Origin: Dallia pectoralis
Taxonomy: Eukaryota; Chordata; Actinopteri; Esociformes; Umbridae
Length of the DNA: 64,000 nt
Assembly (NCBI GenBank): GCA_029465975.1
Contig: CM055748.1
Location: forward strand, 2,833,804 to 2,897,803
Reading direction: 5' to 3'
In this document: piece by piece, positions 50,944 through 61,643 of the stretch
Layout of the letters: each line of letters opens with the position of its first letter
Numbering within the stretch: the first letter of the stretch is position 1
Translations under genes and position numbers: made by a program
The notes under the pieces: generated by a model
Told to the model about the DNA's origin: nothing
What the model saw: the letters and a program-made list of their open reading frames with translations, nothing else
Databases searched by the model: none

Positions 50944-51620
50944 GTAAGTCCAATGGAAGTATGTGTGTGCAGTCTATCCAAGCGTAGAATGATCTGGAGC
51001 ATTTAGCTATGAAAGTGTTACATCATAGACCATGGAATAGACCTTTACGTTTTATGCTCTTCACTCATAACAAATATGTTTTTCCAAGTGATTGGGGACA
51101 GTTGATTTTCGCCCAGAGTGGGTTTCAGAAGAGGCTGGACAAGTTGGCTGTTCTTTAGGGCAACATTTATTTCTGCTTGTGGAACAGGTTTTAGCACAGG
51201 ATAAATCATCATATGTGAGCTATTTGATAAACTATGTATTTTTTACTCAGTATTTTTGTATTCTTGTGTTGTTGCTTTTGTAGTTTACAGAAATAAACGT
51301 GTGGTCGTTTAGGTGCGTGGGGAAATGCCAACATCAGCTCCATGTTTTACGGTGGATTTTAGCAGCATATGTTACAACGTTTGCCTCTGGACACAGTGCC
51401 CAAGTAATCTAAACCAAATCATGGATTACTGACATGCCTTTACAAATACTCCTTCAAGTGTGAGGACGTCCTTTTGTAATTTGTGAGGAAATATAGGAGG
51501 CCGACGATATAGTTTTCAATACAACATGTGAAAAAAACATGTTTTTTTTTAAAAGATACATTATTCGTGTTGTTATTAATGTGTGTTTTATACGACAACT
51601 AGCATATTGCCTGTACAAAC
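50944..51620. other. Unique intronic DNA
   Basis: AT-rich, no gene recognised. Confidence 0.5.
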
Positions 51621-51642
51621 TGTGTGTGTGTGTGTGTGTGTG
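51621..51642. repeat. (GT)n microsatellite
   Basis: About 11 GT units. Confidence 0.95.
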
Positions 51643-51792
51643 AAAGAGTTGATAGTCTCAGTGGGGCATGGGTAGTAGCTCACTGTGGAGCCAGTGGCAG
51701 AACCAGAGTAATTAAAGGATTTGTGGCAGGAGCGGGACACTGTAGAACACTAAGACATCAAAATCCCATGTAAGGCATAAATGAAGAGGAAT

Positions 51793-52085
51793 GTTTGAGA
51801 AAACATCAAATGGGAATTTGATGTTTTCTCAAAGCGATAATACGATAATACGATTTAATTTAGGTTTCATGTAACTATAAGCTTCCGGGCCTTCTAAGAA
51901 TTATATTGTGATCCGAAATACGATGAGGCATGACCAAGATCAGTACATTGTACAGAAGATAGAGATGTTTCTGTACCTCCCACTGGAGGGCGCTGTGGGG
52001 TAACTAATAAGGTCCAAACCGAGAGACGCCTGAGCTCAAATGATAATCTCTTATGTGAAAATTCCCATTTGATGTTTTCAAACTT
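51793..52085. mobile_element. Possible MITE: 293-bp segment with inverted terminal repeats
   Basis: The left end GTTTGAGAAAACATCAAATG (then GGAA) is mirrored by the right end TTCCCATTTGATGTTTTC followed by AAAC; the arms differ by a 2-bp indel. Just inside the left arm a second inverted copy follows, so 51794-51833 forms a near-ideal hairpin with 17-bp arms TTTGAGAAAACATCAAA and a 6-bp loop. There is no coding capacity, and I see no clear target duplication. The family is not known to me. Confidence 0.55.
51980..51993 (+). promoter_or_regulatory. CTCF-like motif inside the inverted-repeat segment
   Basis: CCACTGGAGGGCGC matches CCASYAGRKGGCRS at 13 of 14 positions. It lies within the 51793-52085 element. 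Confidence 0.3.
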
Positions 52086-53059
52086 TTACATAACCATTCA
52101 TTTTTAAAATGAGTCGGGTACTTCATCCCCTCTAATCATTTAATTAAAATCTCTTAGAAAATGCATGAAATGACAGACTAGACATTGTTTTGGTTATAGA
52201 ACATGACCAACCGAATTGAAAAGACAATGACTCTGCTTCCTAAATTATTCTTTTTTAATCTTATAACGTACAACAAAAAGTAGACCCGACTTACAAGAAG
52301 CAATAGGCTACTGGGGCCAAGAGAGTGTTTATTTGAGCCTCTGCTTGTAATAGCAAAGTATATTCGATTTGTGTTGGCTATAATCTTGCACATTTAAGTA
52401 GATTAGGATCTTTGATCGCTGGTTAAAGGAAACCTTGTTCCCGGATAATCGCGCCTAAAGTGAATGTTAATTGACTGATTAAGATGAGTATCTCGCCCAG
52501 GCAGAGCATGGGATAGGGAGTGCATATAGCAGCTGTACTTATTGCCAAAAGTGCTTTAGTATTACCATAGCCAAACAAGCGGTTCCGTGGGAACTAAACA
52601 TCCAAATAAACCATGAATTTATATCACACATCTTGAGGGAACATTTTATTCTGGGATGTAGAGCAATATACTATAAATACTTGTCTTTTTATTTCTTATT
52701 GGCAGCTCTATTTTATTGGTTATTCTTCCACTATTCTTACCAATACTTGTATTTCAACCAAACCATAGACTGTGGTGGTTTGTTTTATAAAATGTATTAT
52801 ATAAATAGGATTCTAGCCTACTGCTTAAATAATACAGATTTAAAAAAAAACTGAAACACTCGGTCTTATAACTGTATGTTATTGAGGGTTTACACATGTT
52901 TGGATATTGTGATAAATAACCATGCAGTGGGCAAAAGATCTGTGCTGCACTTTCCAATCCAGCCTGGAAGAGGTTAAATGTGTTCTATGGAACGCCCCAT
53001 TGTTGGCTTCCAGGAGGGGGGGGGGCACATACCATTTGTGACGCAGGCATTCAGCTCCA
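52086..53059. other. robo1: AT-rich intronic DNA upstream of the short-isoform promoter
   Basis: No gene and no tandem repeat recognised. A G run lies at about 53016-53027. Confidence 0.5.
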
Positions 53060-53859
53060 GTGAATGAAGCGCCGTGAATGTGAATGCGACTCCCCCCGGC
53101 AGAGGTGAAGGGGTCCGCGGCGCTGCATCACACAGGGGGACCCGAACCCCCAAATGCGCGTATGTGGAGCCGAACTCGGGTAGTTGGGTAACCGGAGGGC
53201 CAATAGATGAAACACGGGAGCAACGCGACCGATATACGGACTACAGCCTTTTGACTCTCTGACGTCCGGAGTAAAGAAACTTCCTAACTGGAGTGACTGA
53301 TTAAATACCGGACCGCGTTTAATGACGCGCATGCGCATATCCTCCCGGAGGAGTTAACTGGGGACTTGCGCTCGGTTTATTTCTCTTTTGCGCACATTAT
53401 TATTACATGCAAACTTTTTTCTCCCGTGGTTTGTTTGTGATGTTCTTGTTTTATTCTCCATATGAACAGGACGAGGCTCGGCCAGTTTGCATTGGGTTTT
53501 AGGCTCCGGACCCCCGGTTGGACCGGGACGGGATGAGAAAATAAGAAAACAGACATCTGACTTAATAATAGTTGAAACTTGGTCATCTATCGCTCTTGGA
53601 TAACATCATATCATTTAATACCGACTATTTATACCGTCCTATTTCTCTTTTGTGTTTTTTTTGTTGGGTCGATTTATTTATTGTCCCAATTCAGGGACTA
53701 TTGGTGATAACATTGTTATTACTGGGCAATATATTTACAGAGGATTTGCAGTATTTTTTCTATTGCAATTCACTTTTTTAAATTGTCATCAAGATTATGA
53801 AGGAGTGCGCGAAGGAGATATTTCACGAATAATTCGGATTAATCCAGGATTTTTTTATA
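53060..53859 (+). promoter_or_regulatory. robo1: Putative promoter and 5' UTR of robo1 short isoform
   Basis: About 53070-53350 is CpG-rich within an AT-rich neighbourhood (CCGCGGCGCTGCATC, CGGACCGCG) and ends with a perfect NRF1-type palindrome at 53327-53336. No TATA box stands out. From about 53350 to 53859 the sequence becomes AT-rich and leads without interruption to the short-isoform ATG, fitting a 5' UTR of about 500 bases. The transcription start is inferred, not seen. Confidence 0.55.
53327..53336. promoter_or_regulatory. NRF1-type motif
   Basis: Perfect palindrome GCGCATGCGC, the core NRF1 recognition sequence, typical of TATA-less CpG promoters. It lies 524 bp upstream of the short-isoform ATG. 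Confidence 0.6.
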
Positions 53860-53917
53860 ATGTCTCCTGCTTCCATTGGGATTGTGTTTTTGATTGGAAT
53901 TGTCCATGTGTGCTCAG
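53860..53917 (+). CDS. robo1: robo1 short isoform, first coding exon
   Basis: Encodes MSPASIGIVFLIGIVHVCSG, with the last Gly codon split by the intron at TCAG|GTAAGC (53917/53918, phase 1). It is a minimal signal peptide: short polar start, hydrophobic residues 6-17, then VCSG. The human short ROBO1 isoform starts with a 19-residue leader ending LICLCSG, which is joined directly to SRLRQEDFPP; length, hydrophobic character and the CSG end all agree. The ATG context is weak (T at -3), but no competing upstream ATG in this frame makes a better leader. Together with the exon 14.7 kb upstream it forms the two-promoter arrangement known for ROBO1. The shared exon 2 is not in this window. Confidence 0.87.
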
Positions 53918-54699
53918 GTAAGCAACTCACCATCCTTTGTATTAACACATTGTCTGTGTAGGATCATTTGAAGTTTTGGCATTGTGCATTTAGACAGATC
54001 TCAAGATAAGCGGTTTATATTGTTGCTTTACATATATTGTCCTTCTCTGATTCATCTTCTACTACACGGTCCAAATCATCAGCATGTGACGGGTTAACAT
54101 GCCGTGTTCCTGCCCAGGTCTGACATGGACCTCATCACTCCATGCCTACTTGAAGTTTACTTGGGCATAATTGATGTTGTGCAGTTCAGGTCTTGTAGGT
54201 TGGCACTTGGTCACACTGCAACTGCGACTGCTGAGTTACTCACTCTGGTGAACAGGCAGCAGTAGGACAAGTATCTCAGAGACACACGGGGGCTTCCAGT
54301 GAGCTCCCCTTCATCACTCAATGGGATTGTGGTGAAGATAAGGGCGCTGTCTTGGTGATGTCGTTCCCCGGCCATTCGTGAGCGTTAGTGCTTTATTTCA
54401 ATAACAGGTGGTCACTTCATGTGGTCTGCTTTCTTAATGTGTTCGATGGGGTGTGTGGTGAACTATAGTGTAACTTCTACTACTATGGATTTGCATTTTC
54501 AATTTAAATATTTGATCCAGATTGACAACTAAATGCTGGTACATTGTGGCATTAATATCATCAGTACATTTCATAAAATCATTCCGCTGGCATTTGGGCA
54601 TTAAAATCATTGTCAAGCCAATAGGGCGGGACATTTGAGACCGACAACCTCTATTCCTTGCTTTTTATTTTTGTTTTTACCAAAATCAATCTTTGCGGT
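53918..54699. other. robo1: Start of the robo1 intron shared by both isoforms
   Basis: Begins GTAAGC. No exon or clear repeat recognised before the Tc1 copy. Confidence 0.6.
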
Positions 54700-55305
54700 T
54701 CTGTAAAGACAAGAGGCTACTCAAGAATTCTGGTAATCTAGCCAGAGTTGCAAAGAAAAAGCCATTTGTCAGACTGACCAATAAAAATAGATGATTAAGA
54801 CGTGGGCAAAAGAACACGGACACTGGACAGAGAAAGAACTCTGCCTGACAGATTAGCATCCCAGAGTCACCTCTCCACTGTTGACGTTGAGACTTGTGTT
54901 TTCCGGGTGCTATTTAATGAAGCTGCCTGTTGTAGACGTGTGAGGCGTCTGTTTCTTAATGTAGACCCTAGTGTATTTGTCCTTGCTCAGTTTGGCACCG
55001 GGGCCTCCTACTCCTTTTTCCATTCTGGTTAGAGACAGTTGCGCTGTGGTATTAAGGGAGTAGTACACAGCATTGTACCAGATACACAAAACAAGTTGAT
55101 CACGATACTGAAGGCCCTTTTTGTTGCTTTTTACATCAGCACAACAATTTTCAGCTGCACTAATTGCAATATAGTTTTCTAATGAAATGAACAACGTCTA
55201 CACTGTATTTCTGTTCAATTTGATGATATTTATTTATGGGCAAACATTTTTATCTTTGGAAAACATGGACATTTCTAAGTGACTCTCTAAACGGTGTAGT
55301 GTAAC
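54700..55305 (-). mobile_element. Tc1-like transposon copy, internally deleted and decayed
   Basis: On the - strand a piece of the transposase N-terminal region is readable as MEKGVGGPGAKLSKDKYTRV, then breaks by frameshift; its continuation, written on the + strand, is CTCCACTGTTGACGTTGAGA. The right end, GGACATTTCTAAGTGACT then AAACGGTGTAGTGTAAC, is a decayed version of the terminal repeat of an abundant fish Tc1/mariner family (complement starting TACACTACCGTT). It belongs to the same family as the 34.40-34.68 kb fragment. It cannot make a transposase. Confidence 0.8.
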
Positions 55306-56875
55306 TTAAAACCAAAATAAAGAAATGATATGACTAGATAGAAAAACAATGGAACTATTGTGATCATTATTGAGTGGAATAACTCTTTAAAACGTGTCTC
55401 CGAACTGAAAATCCTGTAGCAACTGTCGAGATAATGATCTGTGTTTGGGGAGAAAAATCTGATTTTTAAAATTTTATAATTTTACTAAGGAAAGTCAGAG
55501 TTCATTATAACTAAGCATGACATAACACAGTGTGATTGAAACTCAGGGGAGTTTACTCTGCACTGTCTTACTCAATTTCAAAACCATACTTCATTTCTGA
55601 TTTCCACTTCCTGATTGGTTCCCTGAACTCCATCCTTGTTTTCTGCAACACAGAGAGAAAGAGAGTGAGAGAGAGGGAAAGAGAGAGTGAGAGAGATATA
55701 GTTAGATAGGAGAGAGTGGTGTTGATGGGATCTCAGGCGGTTCCTTGGCGTGAGGAAGTAATGTTGCATGACCGATCTACTTCATCGGACGCCAGGGTTT
55801 CTGATTTGGTGCGGCATTCGGATCGGCTCTGGAGACCTCTGTGAAACCCCCAAAGAAGAGTAGAGATGGAAGCGCCAGTACGAATAAAACAGGAGGGGTC
55901 ACCATGTGCTTCCAGGAGTTGCCCTTATTGGTCCTAGATTTTGAGAAAAATCGTCATCTCGTTAAATGGGTTCTGGTCGCTGCGAAGGACCGGAGCAAAG
56001 ATAATCCGATAATTTTGATAAAAACATGTCACTCAAATAGCCACGATTACAGACTGCCATTCTAGATCATTTGCATATTATCTTGAAGCTGAGGTTGGCC
56101 ACACTTCCGTCATCAGCTGCATGTCATTACATCTGTAGAGGTTTCCTTATCAGTAGAGCGGATCAGGTGCACCTTCATGATCTGCTTACAGCAGAGGCTT
56201 ATCGCTGAATGTGTCAGGGATCGTGATAGAGAGAGATGCCCTTTACCCTCGCCAGACATGTGTTGGCTGGGTGACTTCTGCACCGGCTCCGTCAGAACTA
56301 GTAAATATACACATAATCACCTCTTCCCTGCATATCACATGGTCTATACTGTTGCCATGCACTGAAATAGCTCTTATCTCTCTCTGCTGTTTACGAGCTC
56401 ATGGGTTCTCCACCCAACCCTGCTCGCCTCTGTGGCACTTTAAACCCCGCCAACACGGGTTGTCCCGTGACGCGACCTGCTGATGTTCTGCTGCCGTCCT
56501 ACCGGCCCCCATTTCTGTTTCGCTAGGGTCAAGAACCTCGTTTCACAGTCGAATGCGATGTGTCAGAGCGGTTTTGCGCAACGCCTATGTTGACCGAAGG
56601 TTCGGTCGTTTGGGGCAAGACTTTTCAGGCGTCACCGGTGAAGTGAACGGCTACACCTCCTAACGGAATGCCAAGCCCATTTAACACAACTGTTGACACA
56701 CGTCCACTGGTGAGAGTAAACGGGGTCAATCTCACTGTTAGCGCCAACTGGCCGGTCAAATCTGCTATCATATCAACGGACAAGACGGATGGACTGAGCT
56801 GATACGAGCTGACGAGGCCTCCCGCTTGTACTCATTCTTTCCTGTTGCCTTGTGTGTTTTCAGCCCTCCTTTCTG

Positions 56876-56906
<31 letters not shown>

Positions 56907-59900
56907 AGCCCGGCTGATGTTAAAGGGCTGGTCAGTTAAACTCTATCCATCATCCAGAGCCGTTGAGGTTTTAACAAATTGACTCCTACGTGTAGATAAA
57001 AACTCCCCCCCTCCCTCACCCCAGGAGTGGAATAGCCTGGAACAGCAGACACCATAGGCAATTAAAGTGTGCCAGAACACAGCTCACAGGTGAAGCCCGT
57101 CTCCTTCACCATAACCCTGACCGCTCCACAGTCCTCCCCCTCAAGCCCACACACATACCTCTCCTGTCCTGTAAATCAAACACTGAGTCCCAGAATCGTA
57201 TGCTCTATTTTGCCATTTGTTTGCTCATTCACCTCACCATGTTCTGGTAAAATAACTACGCAAGCATGTTCCTTTTCCGCTTAGGCAGTAGAAAGCGTCA
57301 ACGTTATCGGGGCAGTTGTGATTGCGAAGTGACAGCGTCCAAAGAGCTCCGTGAGCTGCTTTCAGACACCAAATCCCCATAAACCGAATGGCTAATCCTA
57401 ATCAAGCACATATTACACGACGAGATCCAAGATTAGGGCCAGGCTGTGCTCTGTTTCTGTCAGACCACACTGAGCTGTGAGCAGAGGAATGCAGAAGGGC
57501 TGCCCCCATGATCTGTTTGACACTCCGAGGATGGGAGAGTGGGTGAGTGGGAGGGAGGGAGGGAAAGCTTGGCTAATCCACCAACTCACCCAGGTCATTA
57601 GCGACTGACCAGATAAACATTTCAGAGCAGTTTGTTTGATGGAGCTACATCAGCAGTTGGTGGGCCCACACCCAAATATAGCCTTGTACCTGGGAGGACT
57701 TTGACAGGTGCTAGTAAAATGGGAACAGTGCCCAGTGCCCACCCTTGGCCTTTTGATTGGCTAGGGGAACGTTTCACCAAATTGCTTACACAAATGAGAA
57801 CCTCTGGGAAACTTTGAAGCGTTGGACTGGGGTGTAAGGCTTATGGGGTCGATCGGGATCGGGCTGGACCTAATTCCCCCTTGTTAAAGGCTTTGTTAAT
57901 GGACATGGGTGTGTCAGGCTTTCTGTGGCGACTGGCTCAGACTTCACTGGGCTGGTGGCATTAAACCGTTCCCAGTTCTCTGGACCGCGTATGACTCCTA
58001 GAACGCTGTTGACCGGGCTGCGACGGGATGGTCATTTGGTGCCTACCGGTGTCACCAGGGTTTGTGTTTAGAAATTGCAATTGACAAGGACATCAATCAT
58101 CCTCCGATTGACCTTTGTGTATGGATCGGTTGATGCAGATTATGGGGGTCTCCACTGAAACACCGGTGCCACTTGGTTTGTATCTCAATTTGCCTCTGAC
58201 ATGTCTAACACAGAGACCTCACCGAGCGTTTAACGGCGGGATGATTCGTCGTTAATCAGACAGGCGTTCCGTGGGGAAGCCGCCTGTTCTGTGTTGTCGT
58301 AGCAACATGTAATCTCAACAATACGGATTCCCTCCAGCCGGCTAGTATCAGTTCTGTTCTACAGGTTTTCTCACCCCGCCGCCGGTGTAGAGGAGAGGAA
58401 GGCTGGGAGTTCTCTCACCCCTTATTCCCTTTTTGTTTTGGCCTAGTTTTTGAAGACTTGTCTTTTTGTTTTCTGGCTGGTCAGCGGAGAGGCTTTGACA
58501 GATAAACCCGGCCGACGTACAGAAAGGGCCTGTGGGGACTGGAGTGGTGAGGCAGCATTGTGCGGTCTCGACGGGATGATTGTTCGGAGAAGAGGAGGAT
58601 GTTACCGAAGGACAGAGCGCTAGATGCTAGTGAAAGGGAGGTACACAAAGGCTGCCCGCGGGGAGGGGAGGCGGAAGACATAGTAGTCACACGTTTCTGA
58701 TAGGAACACAGGCGCTCTCTACGGGCTAACTCCGCAGCGGTTCATGTTGTTTCCCCAAGCGTCTTGGAGAGCACGCCGGCTGGGTCAAGGGCGGTTTGCA
58801 ATTTGTTCGCTCACTGACATATGGTTGCATGTTAGGCTGGCATTGTGGGTCAATTGCTGCTGACTATAGCTGGTTGCAGGTTGTTTGTGGTGACAGCGCT
58901 GTTCTACCTGCTCGGATACCAATCAGGAACCCGTTCAAACCCATTCAGCTTCTATTGTGGCGATGAAGCTGTGCCACCATATCCATGGACTTGGGAGCCT
59001 GAGAGTGTTTTTGTACAAATATAATTTTGATAAACATTTTCAATTGTCTTGCGTCGCCTTCTAAGGTATCTGGCTATTGTGGTCTAAAAATAATATCTAA
59101 TTAAATATATATTGGAGTGGAATGAGTGGTGAGATAGGAAGTCACGTTCAGTTGGTCTTTCCAACTCCATGTACAGAATCAGAATAGCTTTTGTAGTCAG
59201 GGAGCAACTATTATTATTTTTTTTTTCAATTTTCACGCTAGCAAAGAAACAATTTTACCAATGCAGCAACAGCACTTCTTTGACAAAGTAGCAATATTAG
59301 TAATATTAGTTACCAACAAAACAACAATGCCAGGGAGTTTTTACATTTTCCAGGTCAGCAGTCTACTGTCACAGTAGGCTGAAGACACTGTTTTCACCTT
59401 CGTGTTTCCCGGTTTTCACCTAAATGAACTCATCCCCCGTTCCTGTCGTTTGTCTCGTTATCACTCACACCAGGTCCCAATTTCTAATTAGTATGTGTAT
59501 TTAAGTTTGTGTTGCTGTTCATTGTTATGTGTCATGTCCTCTCTGTCTGTGAGGGGTCCAAGTGTCTGTTCGAAGAGCTGGTTGTTTGTATTTAGTACTC
59601 GCTGCTTAAGGACACTTTATTTCCGAACTGTGTTAAGTTATATTGTTTGTTTGTGGTTTGTGTAGGTTCTTTATAAAACCCCCTCAACTGGAATAATGCC
59701 TGTGCTTGGTTCCTACACCACTTCACCAATGCAGTGTATCATTTAGTTCACATGGCCGTGAGAATTTCCTGTTGCTAGTGGGAATCCCAAATTGTGTTTA
59801 CAGTATTATGTTAATGTTCTTCAAATCTAATTTTTGCAGTACAAATAGGCTATAGAAGATAGGATGAAAGACTTTTTCTGGCCCTAAGATCGAACTGCCT

Positions 59901-60405
59901 TCCTGTCTTGGTCACCATTATTCTGCCCCATCACTGGAAGGCTGGATAAACCTTTGAAATTCTAATACCATTCTTTGGTTATGTCTGTCAGGGGACAATT
60001 CTCTGAAGAGGTTGAGTTGGATTAAATTTGCAAGTGGGAAAAAGTTGCGGCAACTCATTAGTCGATATATTCTAATGGATGTTCCCCCAACCTGCCTTCT
60101 AAACTCTTTCCTCCACTGAGCCAGGTCCAACATTCAATTGCATGTTGTTTATCTAATACTCCTCAAATTGGGCTCTCAAATTGTCTTCACAGTTTCTTAT
60201 TCGATTTAATTGGCAAAGCTCAGACTGTAAATTACGTTATTGTGTAGTCCACTGTGTCACAGGGCAAGCTTTTTCCAAGCTGTCCTCTCTTTCTCCTACC
60301 GACAAGAGGAAAAGTAGAGCTTGAGAGCATGAGTAGACTGTGTTCACCAATACAGGCAGATAACCTTGGAAAGTACGGTGACCACAAGGGAATCTTGAAA
60401 TGTAC
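55306..60405. other. robo1: robo1 intron, mostly unique
   Basis: No coding exon recognised. A purine-rich GAGAGA tract lies at about 55648-55698. A GT microsatellite lies at 56880-56906. A T run lies at about 59217-59226. The segment near 59170 (AGAATCAGAATAGCTTTTGT) hints at a decayed interspersed repeat. Frames over 60 codons show no known domain. Confidence 0.5.
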
Positions 60406-60521
60406 TAGGGATGCACCGAATATTCGGCGGCCAAAAATGGCCCAAAAGGGCATTTTCGGTTTTCGGCCGAAATACTTATATCACCGAAACAATACGGCCG
60501 AAATATGTTGTGATCTATTCG

Positions 60522-60856
60522 GATCCTCTGCACTTCATCGCGACTGTACTTGATCCGCGTTATAAAGACCATTACTTGGATGCAGAAATAAAGCAGCGCG
60601 CACTAGAAATGATCCAGGCGGCGATGGATGCGGAGAACCCGCGTGGAGACGGAGCAATAGCGCACGGAGCAGTAGGGCACGGAGCAGCAGCGCACGGAGC
60701 AGCAGCGCACGGAGCAGTAGGGCACGGAGCAGTAGGGCACGGAGCAGCAGCGCACGGAGATCAGAGCGCAGAAAAAAAGACTCGTCTCTCTGCACTAGAT
60801 GAGGGGCATGAACCCTCGTTGTCTGATATGTTCAGTGAAATCCTGCAAGAAAGTGC
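60522..60856 (+). pseudogene. hAT transposase C-terminal remnant (ZBED-like)
   Basis: The frame reads DPLHFIATVLDPRYKDHYLD, then EIKQRALEMIQAAMDAENPR, matching the FIATVLDPRYKD region of vertebrate hAT/ZBED transposases. It is followed by a 15-bp tandem repeat (about 60655-60756, GCACGGAGCAGCAGC units, giving AHGAVGHGA) and then LSDMFSEILQESAS. The BED zinc finger and most of the catalytic core are absent, removed by internal deletion. The frame continues artificially into the nested element and ends there. Confidence 0.85.
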
Positions 60857-60863
60857 CTCACAT

Positions 60864-61508
60864 GGGCGTAGGTTTAGGGGGGGGCTGTGGGGACATGTCC
60901 TCAACAACATTTTAACATGACTAAATTGTCCCCACCAATATTTTAGCGAACTCCGTTATGAGTTTGTGAAGCGATTTGGGTCAATTCCGACCGCAGTGCC
61001 AGGAGGACGGTACTAGAAACGCCGTAATTTGATTGGCTAAAAAACCTAGGGGAGGGGAGTTATCTGACACGCTATAAGTACACAGGATAGTGACTGAAGA
61101 CAACGGTAAAGTTACCAGTGCTTTCTGTTAATACATACCCCATATGTTAGAATCTTGCAGTCACAATAAACAGTGGAAATTTTTCCTGTGTATATTTTGC
61201 TTATGTAATGTGGCCTATTTGGGATATCCCATTAGTAGGGGCGGAGTAGTGGCACCACCAGGGTCGCTACAATATATTGAATCTGACAAACAGCTTTACC
61301 ATCTAAAAGTTGAACGCCAGGTACTACATAATGATTTTAGTCTGCACATGGATAGGCCTATGCTAATTAAACTTTAGTGTAGTATAAAAGCAACAGGCTA
61401 TTCTCTCAACTAAACGCAAAAATAATCACATTATTCTCAGTAAAAGTTCACGTGCCGGAGGGGGGGGGGAGAGATGTCCCCACCAAAGCTGAGACCAAAC
61501 CTACGCCC
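60864..61508. mobile_element. Nested non-autonomous DNA element inside the hAT copy
   Basis: Inverted ends GGGCGTAGGTTT (60864-60875) and AAACCTACGCCC (61497-61508) bound about 645 bp. The inner ends share GTCCCCACCAA and its complement. Flanks carry an 11-bp direct repeat with one mismatch, GTGCCTCACAT (60853-60863) and GTGCCTCATAT (61512-61522), which may be a target duplication with TTG left outside on the right. There is no transposase frame. The superfamily is not assigned. Confidence 0.7.
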
Positions 61509-61643
61509 TTGGTGCCTCATATCCATAAATGCAATGGTACTAATAATTGGCATAATTTATTTCGGTGTTTCGGTTTTCGGTCTTGGTTTCCTCTTTTTCG
61601 GTTTTCGGTTTCGGCCAAGAATTTTCATTTCGGTGCATCCCTA

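Larger units (their letters stand above)
60406..61643 (+). mobile_element. hAT-family deletion derivative with perfect 8-bp target duplication
   Basis: Terminal inverted repeats TAGGGATGCACCGAA (60406-60420) and TTCGGTGCATCCCTA (61629-61643) are perfect over 15 bp and flanked by the 8-bp duplication AAATGTAC (60398-60405 and 61644-61651). An 8-bp duplication is diagnostic of hAT elements. Both subterminal regions are rich in TTCGGTTTTCGG words. The interior keeps only a C-terminal remnant of the transposase and is interrupted by a second element at 60864-61508. Without that insert the copy would be about 590 bp. It is non-autonomous. Confidence 0.93.

Noticed and set aside
53652..53921. 89-codon frame overlapping the robo1 short exon
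   Set aside because: It is in a different frame from the MSPASIGIV leader, does not begin with a convincing start, and has no similarity to a known protein.
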